Part shown: in pieces, positions 35,637 through 47,788 of the stretch
Position numbering within the stretch: the first letter of the stretch is position 1
Layout of the letters: each line of letters opens with the position of its first letter
Assembly (NCBI GenBank): GCA_029959195.1
Contig: CP114120.1
Coordinates: 2,480,001 to 2,544,000 of the forward strand
DNA from: Dictyophora rubrovolvata
Taxonomy: Eukaryota; Basidiomycota; Agaricomycetes; Phallales; Phallaceae
DNA length: 64,000 nucleotides
Direction of reading: 5' to 3'
Notes under the pieces: generated by a model
Database searches by the model: none
What the model saw: the letters and a program-made list of their open reading frames with translations, nothing else
Told to the model about the DNA's origin: nothing
Translations under genes and position numbers: made by a program

Positions 35637-37855
35637 ATGTCAATGAAAGCTGTTGTTTACAAGAAGGCTTTTGAGGTACGTATTTTAACGGATTTGAAGC
35701 GATTTTGTTTGTTATCTCGTCATAGGTCGCTGTTGAGGATGTTGACAAACCCAAAATCGAACACGCCGATGATGTGATTGTGCGTAACATGCTCCTGTAA
35801 TCTACATATAATTGTTGTCAACAATGACCATCAAATAGGTAAAAATCACCACTACTGTAAGTTTTCGGTGCTTTCCATGATATAGTCTTGGCGTTTATGT
35901 TATATACCAAGGCCGTTTGCGGATCAGTATGTTGATAGCAGTTATCAATGAGCTCTACTGATTACACTCAGGACCTTCACATGTACGAAGGACGTACGAA
36001 AGCGGAAGCAGGTATCGTTTTTGGTCACGAAAACATGTATTGCTTTTCCTTTTTGTCATTGCACGGCTCACTTATTTTCGTTCTCACTGCTCAGGGGAAT
36101 TATAGAAGAAGTTGGGCCCGCTGTAGCCTTCCTTAAACCAGGAGACCGAGTTGTAATGCCTTTCAATGTTGCGTGCGGACGTTGCCTCAACTGTGAGACA
36201 AATAAAACCGCGTCAGTCCTAATCAAACCCTACATATTATTAGCTTGTTTTTATGTTAGTTCTTTCCAGATTCTGCACCCAAGTTAACCCTGGTTTTGCT
36301 GGAGGTGCATATGGCTACGTCGCTATGGGACCCTACAAAGGTATGTGCCAGTCTACTACAGCTGAATCAGGATGATAACAATCTTACCAGGCGGACAAGC
36401 CCAATACCTTCGTGTACCTTTCGCTGACTTGTGAGTTGAAAGCTCTTGTTCCTTTCGTGCTGCTAATCTAATTGGCGTTTTAAGCAATGCTGTAACGGCT
36501 TTTGAATTACCCGTGTTGTCCTTCACCTAATGCCAATCTTAGCTCAAACTACCTCCAGGTCGTGATTTCGAAGCCGATTTCATTACCTTAGCAGACATAT
36601 TTCCCACCGTATGTCGCCAGAAACCACTCCTACTAGTTTTACCTATCAATCGTGTTTTAGGGGTGGCACGGTGTATCATTATCTGGCTTTCAACCGGGAG
36701 AATCAATTGCTGTTTTTGGAGCTGGTCCTGTGGTATGTAACATGGTGAATCGTTCAGGTGATTTTAATCTGACCTGCAAAAAGGGGTTAATGGCTGCCTA
36801 TGCTGCCGTTTTACGAGGTGCAAGTAGTGTCTATGTTGTCGACCGTGTCAAAGAAAGATTGGATAAAGCCAGCTCAATTGGGTAAGCAAATAATCATTTT
36901 TTTTCATTCCTTTCTTGTGAATTAATTGAATTGACGTTTCATCAAAGCGCCATCGCTGTTGATTTCACACAAGGAGGTAAGAACTTAATTTTTCGTCGTT
37001 CTATTTGCGCGTTGGACAAGGAGCCACCTATTTTCATTTTAAGACGCCGTCGATCAAATTATCAAATTGAACCGTGGTGAAGTAGATCGCGCCGTAGATG
37101 CCGTCGGTATGATCTCCTCTATGTAGTAGATCTTGGTGTTCAATATCGATATGCGTTCTAGGTTACCAAGCTGTTCAAACCGATGGTAAGAAGGAACAGC
37201 CCAACGCAATTCTATCCAACCTCATTCGTGTTGTGAGACCCAGTCCGTGGTTCATGTAATATGGTTTATTATTCGACTCATGTCTTCTTGCCCTTTGTTT
37301 AGCTGGTGGTCTGGGCATTCCAGGTTTATAGTATGTACTTCCTATCTCAATTCACTAAAACATTCATTATTTTCCTTTTTCCAGTGTCCCAGCTGATCCA
37401 GGAGCACCTGATCAGAATAGCGCCAAAGGAAACCTCATGTTCGTATGCCTTCTCCTTACTGATCCAATTATCGTTACGAAATATCCCTGACAGGATTCCA
37501 TTCGGCTCCTTGTTTGAGAAAGGACTGTCCCTCGGGACTGGACAATGCAACGTCAAATCGTACAATCGCTACCTCCGAGACCTCATCATTAGTGGACGTG
37601 CTAAGCCTAGTTTCGTTATTTCCCATGAAATCAGCATTGAAGAGGCACCAGTCGCTTACAAAAAGGTTCGCTTTTGTCCGAAGCTGTGTCTTTTCAAAAA
37701 TTTCGGGGTACTCATTCTACCTTCTTCTTTTCCATAGTTCGACGATCGCGTTGAAGGATACACGAAGTAGGTTGCTTTCAGCCGAAATTTTTCTGGGATT
37801 ACTCTCCGCTAATCACCATACTGACAGAGTTTTGATTCATCCAAATGGCTGGTAA
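35637..37855 (+). CDS. Zinc-dependent alcohol dehydrogenase, glutathione-independent formaldehyde dehydrogenase-like
   Basis: A medium-chain dehydrogenase/reductase that would oxidise an aldehyde or alcohol with NAD. Once the introns are removed the protein reads as one complete enzyme of about 400 residues. The N-terminal catalytic domain has AVCGSDLHMYEGR (zinc-binding Cys) and GIVFGHENMG (His-Glu), then CGRCLNC and FCTQVNPG. The Rossmann fold follows with VFGAGPVGLMAAYAAVLRGA and VVDRVKERL. The domain IDAVGYQ-like DAVGYQAVQTDG and GSLFEKGLSLGTGQCNVKSYNRYLRDLI match the glutathione-independent formaldehyde dehydrogenase branch. About nineteen very short introns are implied, some exons being only 15-18 bases. 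The start ATG at 35637 gives MSMKAVVYKK, and the stop is TAA at 37853-37855. Its neighbour on the other strand is an SDR, and a shared redox role is only inference. Confidence 0.88.
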
Positions 37856-39977
37856 CTAATTCATGTGTACAATCTTCTTTTTTTTGCAATGTTGTATGAC
37901 AAGTGAAATAAATGCCAAATTTTTTGAATTGATAAATAGGGAAAAAAATTTCTTTAAACTCACAAACATCAGACAGGCAAGAAACTGGTCCGGCTTGTAC
38001 TACTTAGTATGTGTAATTATAGCTTTAAATGTATTAGTTTTACTAAATAATGCAGAACATGAAGGACGACGAGTTGGCATGGTATTTCTCTAAAAACCGG
38101 AAGGAACTTGGTGGCATTGATGGTTTCGGTCTTTGAGCTTCAGCCTCTCCAATCAAAAAACTTCTCTGATACACTCTTCAGATATCAAGAGCTTGTCAAA
38201 GTAAGGAAATCTCACGATTTGTTTGTCAGACAGTAGTAATCCAACGTGGTTCTTTTCTCATTAAATTCACAATAGGAAAAAGATCAAATCTAGGGGGCTT
38301 GCAGGAGCTTCTTTTTTTTTTTCTATGGCTTTACAAAGCCGCAAGTTTGCCTACACGGTAGGGAAGGGTGTCGATTGCTTCCCTCGCTAATGATCATAGT
38401 CGTGTCATGAAACACGCACGTCTATATCTTGTTATTATTGAGTGATTTCTTTTTTTTCACACTTTTCTTCGCCGCCATGCCACTACTGCCACATTTATTC
38501 CGGTTCACAAAAATCATACATGTGGCTAGATCCTGTTTTGCAAACAGATGGAGACAATTTCGGACGGTGACATAATGATCAAACTGTTCCGTATCATGAT
38601 TCAAGATACATACATAGCTATTTTCTTGTCCATTTCGTCCGGGATTTCTTGCGTGATATAGGCTGGTGAACTGTAAGCTCTAAATGTCCGCGCTGGCGCT
38701 TCATCCTCTAAACGAGTTTCAGCTAGGGGTTTCAACCATCCACCATGGATTTGCATATCCTATCAAATGACGTTGACATGTAATGTTCTGCGCGTGGAGT
38801 ATATTCGGCTAAGTGTTATGAACAAATGATAATACGATCTTCCAACTTCACCATTCTGACTTGTCATAGATACCGGTATAGACGGTCCAGAATGCTTTTA
38901 GACATACTTCCTTAACGTCCTAAGAAACGTGCATAGCTTTCCAAAATTGACTATGGCAATTCACTCGACTTTTTCGGACAACAGCAAGGCACCAAACCAG
39001 AACTTTTTTTATTATTCTTAATATAACGTCATCTGAATTGCCTCAATCACATGGCCGACTTGGCCTGTTTTTCAAATGTAGGGCATTTCAACCAGAAACG
39101 AATTGAAACGATTCAAACTCTACCGGTTCGGACTTTACGTCGTACTATATGAGATAACGTTTATATACTTAGGAACGCCGGACTCCGAGTCGTCTGCCTC
39201 CGGTGAAATGTGGAGTATGTATGTCGATGTGGATAGCCCTGGATAGTCATGCAAACCTAAAGCGAAGACAGCTCAAATGAGAAGTCGCCGTAAAATTGAA
39301 GCCGAAGCTAAGCGTGAGGCTGTTCGCGTAAAGTATGCATTTCTTTTCACTTGATTATATAAAAAGGAATTCAGGAATAGACGGCAAACGCCACATAATT
39401 GTTGGCAGTCATAAAATAATATCTTTCTTTGAAGTTTTATGAAAACACATTCTCCTTTACGACAGCTTTTGTGTTTACTTAGTTAGGCGAACGGAGAGGA
39501 TCGGAGTACGAATTCGTTTTGGCTTCTTTTCTAAATTGAGCGGAAAGGCTGCAGTAATCCGTGGCCAATCCTGAGAGATTTCTCGTGATGTTCTGGACTT
39601 TCGTTTAGTTCATATTATTTTTGAACCCTAAGGATCATATCGAAGATCGATTGCAGATGAGCGGTATGTATACAAGCACCCTCGTCAGTGTTCTCGCGCG
39701 GTTATAATTTAAGTTTGCATAATTCGTTGTAGAGTAAAAACCTTCGAGGTGACACCGAATGAACAGTCGAAAATATTAAATAATAATATTGATAAGTGAT
39801 ACTAGTAAAATCCGAGCAAAAAAGCTATAGCTATGATTACTATAGGACATATGACTTCTAGTACGAAATTAACCATCAGGACAAGGTTATTTCCTCCCGT
39901 TTTTATATATAACTACCTGAAGACGCCTTGCCGTAAGTTTTCTCGCTATCACCTCTTTCCCTTCATCGTCCTTTTCA
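37856..39977. other. Intergenic region with a possible minus-strand coding fragment
   Basis: About 2.1 kb between the dehydrogenase and the next regulator. A plus frame just after 37863 is AT-rich and has no domain. A minus-strand coding-like stretch at 38422-38890 is listed separately. 39270-39330 reads MRSRRKIEAEAKREAVRVK on the plus strand, a basic helix-like string that could be a first exon, but no continuation was found. Confidence 0.4.
38422..38890 (-). pseudogene. Coding-like fragment of an unknown protein
   Basis: On the minus strand, 38761-38645 reads DMQIHGGWLKPLAETRLEDE and then APARTFRAYSSPAYITQEIP, with composition much more protein-like than its surroundings. Just upstream another frame reads EYTPRAEHYMSTSFD, and the two would meet across about two bases near 38760, as if a small frame change or an unusual splice separated them. 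Downstream, 38604-38422 reads FDHYVTVRNCLHLFAKQD with a Lys-rich tail, in yet another frame. I do not recognise the family. It may be a decayed gene or a multi-exon gene whose joins I could not settle. Confidence 0.3.
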
Positions 39978-41328
39978 ATGGTATATACAACCTCCCGCAA
40001 CCCCATCAGCGGTACTGCATCGTATGGGGCTGGAGGCGAGGGAATAGATCATCGCAAAAGAAGACGCAATCGAGTCAGGGCATCTTGTTTGAACTGTTAT
40101 GCCTCTAAACGCAAAGTAAGTTTCTCATCATTGCGGTCTAGCGTTGCCCACTAAACGTATAAACGTAGTGTGATAAAAAACGCCCATGCACGCGTTGCGT
40201 CAGGCTCGGCAATGTCAGTCTTATGAATTTATATGGTACTCTATGAACTTATCTCCCTAGACGGCGTTTTGTGTTTACGAAACGGATGAGCCCTATATTC
40301 CGTACGACTTTCCGCTCTTTTGGCGTGATTATTGATTGTTTTCGGTTTCAGTGACCACGCCCACCTAGATGAGATAAAGCAACTTCGTCATCGTATTGTT
40401 GAGCTGGAAGGGATTGTAAGGCAAATTAAGCAGCCTTATTCGAACAGACTTTTACCTGAAGTGCACCTCAATGACTTTGTACATTTCCGTCCCAATCTGC
40501 CTTACACGGGCAATACTTGCAGCACGTTAAATACTCTAGGACCGGTACATGAGGTATCGCTTAAGCAGGAAAGAATTTATAATTCAAATTCTGCTCTTAC
40601 GGAAAACAAGGCATTCGAATCAAACAATTTCAATGAACGACTTCCCGACTCGGAACAAACGGGCGTTAACAATTATGTCCTTGCTACTTATTCCCATGAT
40701 TCAGCCTCGTCTTCTTGCACTTCATGCAGTGACAGAAGTCCGTATTCACCCCTGGATCATGATATGGGTACAGGTTTCAGGTACTAGTGCGTTTCTTTTC
40801 TCAAAGAATGCGTCAGTTTGAACTGATACCTTTTCCCACAGCCCAAAATCTCCTCCCGCAAAAACTTTGCGAAATGTGACTGCACCCGAGGGGGCAGCCC
40901 TTTCCAGAATTAGTTATACATATGATTCATCCCCTGCCCATTCGCTTTCTACCGGAAACCACTCTCCTTCCATGACATATCAATCACCCTCTCCTGTTAC
41001 CGAAAGTCATTGCCATTGCCTAAAGGATCCTCACTCGCTCGCTCCGCTCGTCAACCTTGGTTTCGCTCTTCGGACTTCTCTAGAGGTACTGGAAAAAGTG
41101 CATTCACGCGGATCCTATTGTGGCCTATTTTCATATATTTCCTTTTTGGAAAATCATATTTTGTGAGTTGTGAATTCTTTTGGTCAAATAAGGTATCAAT
41201 ATTGTCTCCTCAATAGCTCGCTCAGGTCCCCTCAAGAGCGACCTGAAAATTCACATGTAGATCCTAACGCTCACACTTTCTCTCCTGTGGCGTCTTCCTA
41301 CACCACACAGACACCGACAGGTCTTTAA
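39978..41328 (+). CDS. Zn2Cys6 transcription factor with coiled-coil segment
   Basis: A third fungal Zn(II)2Cys6 regulator, unlike copies A and B. The start MVYTTSRNPISG leads to a basic HRKRRRNRVRA and then CLNCYASKRKC, the intron, and DKKRPCTRCVRLGN. The last Cys is in TAFCVYETDEP after a second intron, which gives a normal 2-6-5-2 cluster. The heptad-like segment EIKQLRHRIVELEGIVRQI follows and suggests dimerisation. The middle is Ser/Thr-rich, and SHCHCLKDPHSLAPLVNLGFALRTSL matches the conserved C-terminal block of this agaric family. Introns are predicted near 40113-40167, 40216-40260, 40308-40349, 40783-40842 and 41161-41217. The stop is TAA at 41326-41328. Target genes are unknown. Confidence 0.82.
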
Positions 41329-43485
41329 TACCCGAGGATTACTCACTGACATGACCCTCAATAATGGATATAAGTCTCGTATACACGCGCGGAGACGACA
41401 TCGACGATTGTTTGTATTCTATATAGCCTACGGACGGGTCCTTTCGGTCTACAAATTTCGAACACACGTTTTGAGCGGCATTGCCCGTATACGAGATGGA
41501 AATGTTTATTTAAGTAGGGCCAAGCCTGCTCCTGTTCTTCTTTCAGTCGGTCAGATGATAGGCATGCATGCAGGAGCTGGGAGGTACCCTTGTAAGACTA
41601 CTTCAGGCCGTGAATTACATTCGCATCGCGTTTGCACGGCATATGAGTTACGAACGATGTTGTGTATATACTGATATTGCCAACATGATGATATGCCTTT
41701 GGTTATCTATCTATAAACTTGATGTGTGGTCATCAGCTCGGTCGAGATCGAATTTAGTCTTCTGCTTAAGGTGTAATAGGAAAACTCCACCTATGTTAAT
41801 GGATGGTTTGTGTAGCTCGATTCCCACTGAGGTGACATGGGTTTCAATATTTTTCCTCTTCTCTCCGGTCAAGCATATTTCCGGGATTATGAAACTTTAA
41901 TTTTAATTCGGAAAAACGGGGTTCATATTCATTTTTGAACCTTTTATTCCTTTTCTCCCAAGCGGAATGGCAGATCGCCGTGGATCTTATTTTGGGGCTG
42001 ATCATGCTGGCCTCAGGCTCGACGTTGGAACATGCCAGCTGAAGCTTCTAATTCTTTTCAGTGAGTCAACATTGAAGATCGAGACGCAAACGACCGTATC
42101 AAAGTTTGTGATCAAGAGGGAGGGTGAAATTCCGCTCGTTGAATTCTTGATCATATGTTCGGAGTACTAGCCTTGACGATGTTCGATATTAATATATCGA
42201 CTTCAACCAGTCCTTTACCTATTTCACCTATAAGGCCGGACCATATCAACATTTATGCTACCGGAAACCAAAAGAATACTAGTGTACGACAAACTCTAGA
42301 ACTTTATCAGACCGTTAATTCAATCAACGCTGAGATTTCTCCTTGTAAGGATAGCGAACACCTAACGGGCCGACCCGGTCGGGCCAATATAATCTCGTGA
42401 TATTTAACATATAGCTCCTGGATCAATAATAAAAGTGTTAATCGAGCCTGAAAACATAGTCAACCTCGTCAGCTGCACTGCCGGCTGTGAAGGGATGAGG
42501 AGACGCTGTGGGAAGATTTTACCGTTAGATACATGCCAGTTTATTTGCATTCAAGTAACTATGGAAACTAAAATATTTCCATGATCATAACTTGCTCAAA
42601 CACGCTTGATTTGTCGGCGGCGCTGCAGGGGACCCAGCGCGGACCCGCCCACCCGAGCGGACATTTCTACCTTCGCGCACCGAGCCCTTGGTTCACTTGC
42701 CCTGAAGAAGCTCCTAGTCTCCGGACTGGGATAAGCGGGACAATAGAAGGAAAGGAAGGGGGAAACAGGAAGGAACCAGTGAACATCTAGTCTCTCCGCT
42801 GTGGCGGGGCTAATCAAAGAGGTGTCGGCGGTGGTCCGCGACCGTAGTCCAACGCCAACGCCGTGCAGCACTCTGCTCATTCCCCGAGCTTGAGCTTGGC
42901 AAAGGAACCTGAGCTAAAATGCCTGGTCAAATTGAAGACGCATGTGAATTCAATTCGTTAGTTCATCTGATTCTCAAATAGTCGGTCTGTATTGTTTTTG
43001 CTTTGCACGCGCACTAGTCTATAATCGACTGCACGGTTCCAGCTTTCATCCCCAGTTTGTTGTATCTTGATTTCGACTAATGTCAATGAAAGACATAAGC
43101 GATGTGAAGACGTGATATACTTGTCAGCTGGCGCGGGTGCACACAGAGAATTTGAATTTCCTTGTAATTTCCCAAATTTTGGACTTGCCAGTGATACTTA
43201 GGTCTTAGAAACCGTTGATTCGGTACTTACGTGATCTCAAAAAAATTTCGTGGTAAGCACATAAGAACTGAGTCTTGACCTTAAACGGTGCATTGTTGGG
43301 GTATTTACTAGTGTTTACGGTTTATGTAATGCTCAAAGCGGGACCCTTTTTGATAAGCGGCTGGCGCTCATGATGTCACTCGACCAGAGCGTCTTTTTTA
43401 TTTTGGTCTAGAGCTTTTTTGCTTCTTCCACGTCGACACTGGATTGAATTGGGGTTTTGTTGGAAAATCCCAAACGCAAAAATAA
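41329..43485. other. Intergenic region, no supported gene
   Basis: About 2.2 kb with several short plus-strand frames and no recognised domain. The phrase WQIAVDLILGLIMLASGSTLEHA (one frame near 41967-42040) looks like part of a membrane helix but has no continuation. 42600-42890 is markedly more GC-rich than its flanks and encodes nothing recognisable. Confidence 0.4.
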
Positions 43486-45056
43486 ATGCTACCCTTGCGA
43501 CACGATCGACATTCAAACCCTCGAGGCACAAGGTTCTTGACAACCCCTCATGCTCGCAAACTTCCGCTCATACGAACGCGCTATATCCGTCTTTTCATCA
43601 TTCTGGTTATATCAGCACTGTTCTTTTCTTTCCTGCGAAATGCTCGAAAAGAAACACGACGAAAAATCGTTGGTCGAGACTTTCAGTTGATACGCGACTA
43701 CGAAAAAAATTTACCACAAAATACTTTGTATCATCCGAAGAGAATGGTGAAGTTTTCAAACGAAGTTTGGGGTTTGGGTTTCAATAACCAGCTTAACAAT
43801 AGGTATGTCGCTCCCTCTTCTGTCAACTCTCTTCTGTTAACTTCAACTTTTTCACTTTTTCATACCTAGACTTGTACTTTCTCACCTCGCCTATCTCTCA
43901 AAACGAGCCTATGTTTTTCAAAATGTCATGTTTGGTGATACGTGGGGTGCCAACCCCTGGTATCCTTTGAATACGTTTATATCGGGTCCCACAGCTGGAG
44001 GTCCGTTTCCAAGAGGAATAATGGCACCTAGAGCTATATCGTCAGATTCTTGGGAAGACCGTTGTCCATACAAGAAACGGAAGTTTTTGAACGTCACTGA
44101 AATTAACATAGAACTTAGCGTTGAAGGTAATAGATCAAATGGCACCTTAATCCTAGAACGATGGGGCCGAAAACTACTAGAGTTGCCCGATCCCTGTGTT
44201 GAAATAACATACGATTCAAAACATATAATTGATTTTTAGTATGGCTTCTTTTTGTTTTCACATCAAATAAGCACTAATGACTTTCTCCTTAAAAAGTTTT
44301 TTTGGATCTCCTGAAAGCTTATCACTCTGGCCAACATTTTCGACGTCTCCCGTCGTAACAGGATTCAAATGGTCTGCTACAGTCCTCAGCGCTCTCGAAC
44401 GAAATGTCCCACTCATCGCTGGTCGATCTCTTTCTAAACATACAAGTCGTGATCTTGAAAATGTCTTGGCCCTGCATCTTCGCCGTGGTGACTTTGAGTC
44501 ACACTGTACACATATGACAAAATACGCATCCGGCTACAATAGTTGGAACCTCCTCCCAGAACTTCCCGACAGATACATACCCGTCGATACACCGAGCATT
44601 GAAGATCCACGAGACATAGCTGAATTTATGAGGCATTGTTGGCCTAGTATTAACGATATTGTCCGAAGAGCACAGCAAGTGAAGAATGACCACGAGATGC
44701 TTGGGTTGCCTCGGTTAGATGCCGTGTACGTCCTCACGAACGGAGACAAGAAGTGGGTGGCGGAATTGAAAACAGCCCTCCTTGAAAGTCGTTCTGAATG
44801 GAAAACCGTCACGACAAGTCATGATCTCTCGTTGAAAGAAGGCCCTGAAAGATTGGCCGCACAGACAATTGACATGGCCATTGCATCCGATGTTGGAAGC
44901 TTGATAGGGAACGGTGTAAGTGTTGCCTTTACTTCCTTTCAGATAAATGTTGAAATTAATTGGCTTGAATACTTCAGTTTTCCACTTTAACCGCTAATGT
45001 TGTTATGTTTCGGCTACTGGATGGCAAAAGTCCTCAAACGTGTAGGATGTGGTGAT
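43486..45056 (+). CDS. O-fucosyltransferase-like type II membrane protein
   Basis: A member of the basidiomycete family related to GDP-fucose protein O-fucosyltransferases, expected in the Golgi or ER membrane. The start MLPLRHDRHSNPRG is followed by one membrane helix (RLFIILVISALFFSFL), then a lumenal domain. The family phrases are EVWGLGFNNQLNNR, LSHLAYLSKRAYVFQNVMFGDTWGANPWYPLNTFISGP cut across an intron, and the donor-site loop VLALHLRRGDFESHC with a WNLLPELPD that follows. The C-terminal DMAIASDVGSLIGNG and FSTLTANVVMFRL are typical of the nucleotide-sugar binding end. Introns are predicted at about 43802-43869, 44239-44296 and 44916-44977. The stop is TGA at 45054-45056. The true sugar donor and acceptor are not known for this fungal branch. 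Confidence 0.82.
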
Positions 45057-45198
45057 GACTTCAGAATTGTGTTTCGATTCCCATCGTTTTGTAGGTTCGT
45101 GTTATAGCTTGCTTTTTGTTTCGTAAATACCAATTAACATTATCATCGTTATTTAACTCCATATAAAAGTACATGAAATGTTCATTAAAGCCTCTAAT

Positions 45199-46848
45199 TT
45201 AGGGGACGTATGGAGCTTGCGATAAAGCTGCTTCTTGCTGATCACGATGACAGTTTCGAGCGTTTCCAACATTGAAGAACGTATATATAGAATCGACATG
45301 TCGAGCAGATGTGAAATACCATGACTGTGTTTGAGTCTGCGTGGAGCATGGCTCTTGATATGAGTCTTTGGAGAGGGATTGTTTCCGAAGACTGAACACG
45401 AGTCTTGAAACTAAGATAGAAGTTAGTGCTTGACCAAAGCTGTTTGCCAAATTAGACGAATCCCGCCAAATATGAGCTAAAAGAACTTTGCTTACCCCGA
45501 GCCAGATGTTTTATTAAAATTAGAGGCTAGCTTTGTGAGTGGTCAGGATCAAGTGGTATCATATTGAGGAAATCATTCGAAACTCACCGCGAAAAGAAGG
45601 AGGTTTAAAAAATTAGTTGAAGCAAGAGTAATATAATACAAGAAGCCATCCCGGAGAAATATTTTGAGGAATCTTTTGTTTCCATTTTGTTTAAGAAAGA
45701 GGGATGTCAGTCTAATTGGAGGTAAAACTCACGGAACCGGTCTAGCCATTTTAGCGTAAGAACTGCATTTCCGCAACGTTAAAGCAAAGATCACCGTCTC
45801 TGCTACTAAAGGAACTGCCCAGTATAGACCTAAAAAGTATAACGCAAGTATAAACTGGCGAGAAACCACGTCACTTGCAATTTATCCCAACCGGAAATAC
45901 AGCACCAGTTACACACCCGGGATTCAGCAATTTGGGCGTTCCTGTAAAAAGAGAAGGCCGGATATGGTCAGTCTCGATAAAATGCTCATATACTAGCCCT
46001 CACCAAAGCCAGTAAATAGGGATGACGAAAACAGAACTGCTTCTATAGCAACGAAAAATAAAAGGAGGCAAAGAGTCGTTCCGTGACCCCCATATAAAGC
46101 GTAAATGCGCAATACCATAATTACTTTCATAGTACTAGTGTCAGAGTTTGAAGCGTTAAGAGACGTCTGACTAACTATGGGCCACTGCAAGCTTAATCAA
46201 TATGGCTACCCTCTGTTTCGGTGGATAAAGCACTCACAAATCGTGGTGATTATCGTTCCCAAACCGGGAAACTTGAATCGTTGCAGGATATCGCAGCTAA
46301 GAAAGACATTGAATGTTTGAAAGAGGTGGCACAAAGTCAAGTTATACCTCTGTAAACGTCAAATTATAAAATTTGATGCAAAAATTGTGACATACTTTGG
46401 GACTCCAGCTCTCACGAAACAACACTACGGTAAACAAGAGTCACTCGTTAGAACTAATAGACTTGCGATGCACAGGCACGTTGAACGTACGTAACAAATC
46501 AACTACTCTTATCAAAACACTCAGATAACGGGTCATTAGCAGTAGTATCCCAGCTGCGTTTGGTGGGAAGACCCAGAGGGTTTGGACCTAATTAGGATAT
46601 GTCAACTCTCTTTTCCGGTTATCGTTGGGGAACTCAATGTACTTCGTCTTCCATGGTCAGAACTGAAAGTTATTGTCAATCAGAAATCAAACATGCTATT
46701 TAACTTTGAATCATACCGTGGTCATATGAGATGAGTGCCAGCGAAGCGACGGTGGTCGGTCCTTTTGCACCACTTTTGTACGTTTTGAGACTTTTGAATA
46801 CACCTTGACGTTGAAAACTTACATCACTGAAGTTAATAGTTGGTTCAT
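45199..46848 (-). CDS. DUF6533-like multi-pass membrane protein 1
   Basis: A member of the large agaric family of seven-helix-like membrane proteins carrying the DUF6533 domain; function unknown. The start MNQLLTSVI splices to GAKGPTTVASLALISYDH and on to VLTMEDEVH, the recognisable DUF6533 core. Next comes WVFPPNAAGILLLMTRYLSVL. Later helices include VIMVLRIYALYGGHGTTLCLLLFFVAIEAVLF cut by introns, and YWAVPLVAETVIFALTLRKC. The C-terminal end is FGQALTSILVSRLVFSLRKQS, the usual end block, and a hydrophilic tail closing at 45199. Many short introns are needed and some exon borders are approximate. The start is the first ATG in frame with the first helix. It is divergent to a second member at 47789. 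Confidence 0.68.
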
Positions 46849-47788
46849 AACAATATGAAGGCTTCGAAAAAAGGTTGCAGAGAAACCCTCCTTCAAGGGA
46901 CCGTGACAACTATGGCAACTTGGGAAGGATTCCCCCCCGGAAATACCCTCAAGAGTGCAATTGTAGCTAATACAGGTTAGCAACGATCGTCTTGGCGAGA
47001 ATATATTTCAAGACCATTCGGTTAGGATTTCTCTATTCTTCCTTTGCGCCCGGAATGTTGCTGTGTAGTAATACATACACAATACGAGTTACGTCCAATG
47101 GTCGCCTAGCCTGAGAATGATATATTTGATTGATTTGGAGTGAACCTATAAAACGACCAAGGCTGGACCAACGGTTTACGCGGAAAAGGCTGGATCAACG
47201 TTTTACGCGGAAAAACCGACAGGAACAACACCTAATCCGCGGCTCCTCCGGGATGAAAGGCAAAGTTTTAGTGGCGGAACTTGCCGAAAATGTTACGTAA
47301 CAGGCACCGCGTTGTAAATACTTGTCTTCTCATTTGCACAGTCGCTTAGAAGTTTTCATTTCATTTCCCAGGCAAACGCTTTTGTCAAAATATTTCAATA
47401 CTTGCAAATATCTGCATAGCGCAACACTTGACTAGTAGCTCTGGATCTATAGTTAGCCTATATGGCCAGGGCCTACTGTCATCGACTAAAACGACAGCGG
47501 CTGGTTCTTTCTGCAAGGAAAGGTCTTGGAAAGGTCTGATGTAACGTTTTCAGGGATTTTTCTGACTAAGGGTAAACTTCCCGTGCAATCTGCTTCAGCT
47601 TCGGCTCTATTGAATAGATCGTTTTCAGAATGAATACATCATCTGTCCTACGAATCTGCGGCTACTGATTTGTTCCCGACTTCTCGGTAAATTGGAGACA
47701 TCGACTCTACTTATGTTACATATGTCACTCTTTTGGGGTAGAAATACCGTATCCCCAGGCAGATCTTTTTTTCAGCAGTATACATACT
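46849..47788. other. Intergenic region between two divergent DUF6533 genes
   Basis: About 940 bases that should contain both promoters. It has a short tandem duplication at 47159-47215, listed separately. No gene seen. Confidence 0.45.
47159..47215. repeat. Two-copy tandem repeat, about 28 bases per unit
   Basis: The unit AAGGCTGGACCAACGGTTTA (with CGCGGAA) occurs twice in a row with two base differences (GGACC/GGATC and CGGTTT/CGTTTT). It lies between divergent DUF6533 genes, in likely promoter sequence. Function unknown. Confidence 0.6.

Noticed and set aside
42581-42880. Overlapping frames on both strands in a GC-rich patch
   Set aside because: GC-rich DNA lacks stops by chance; neither strand shows a domain or splice context.
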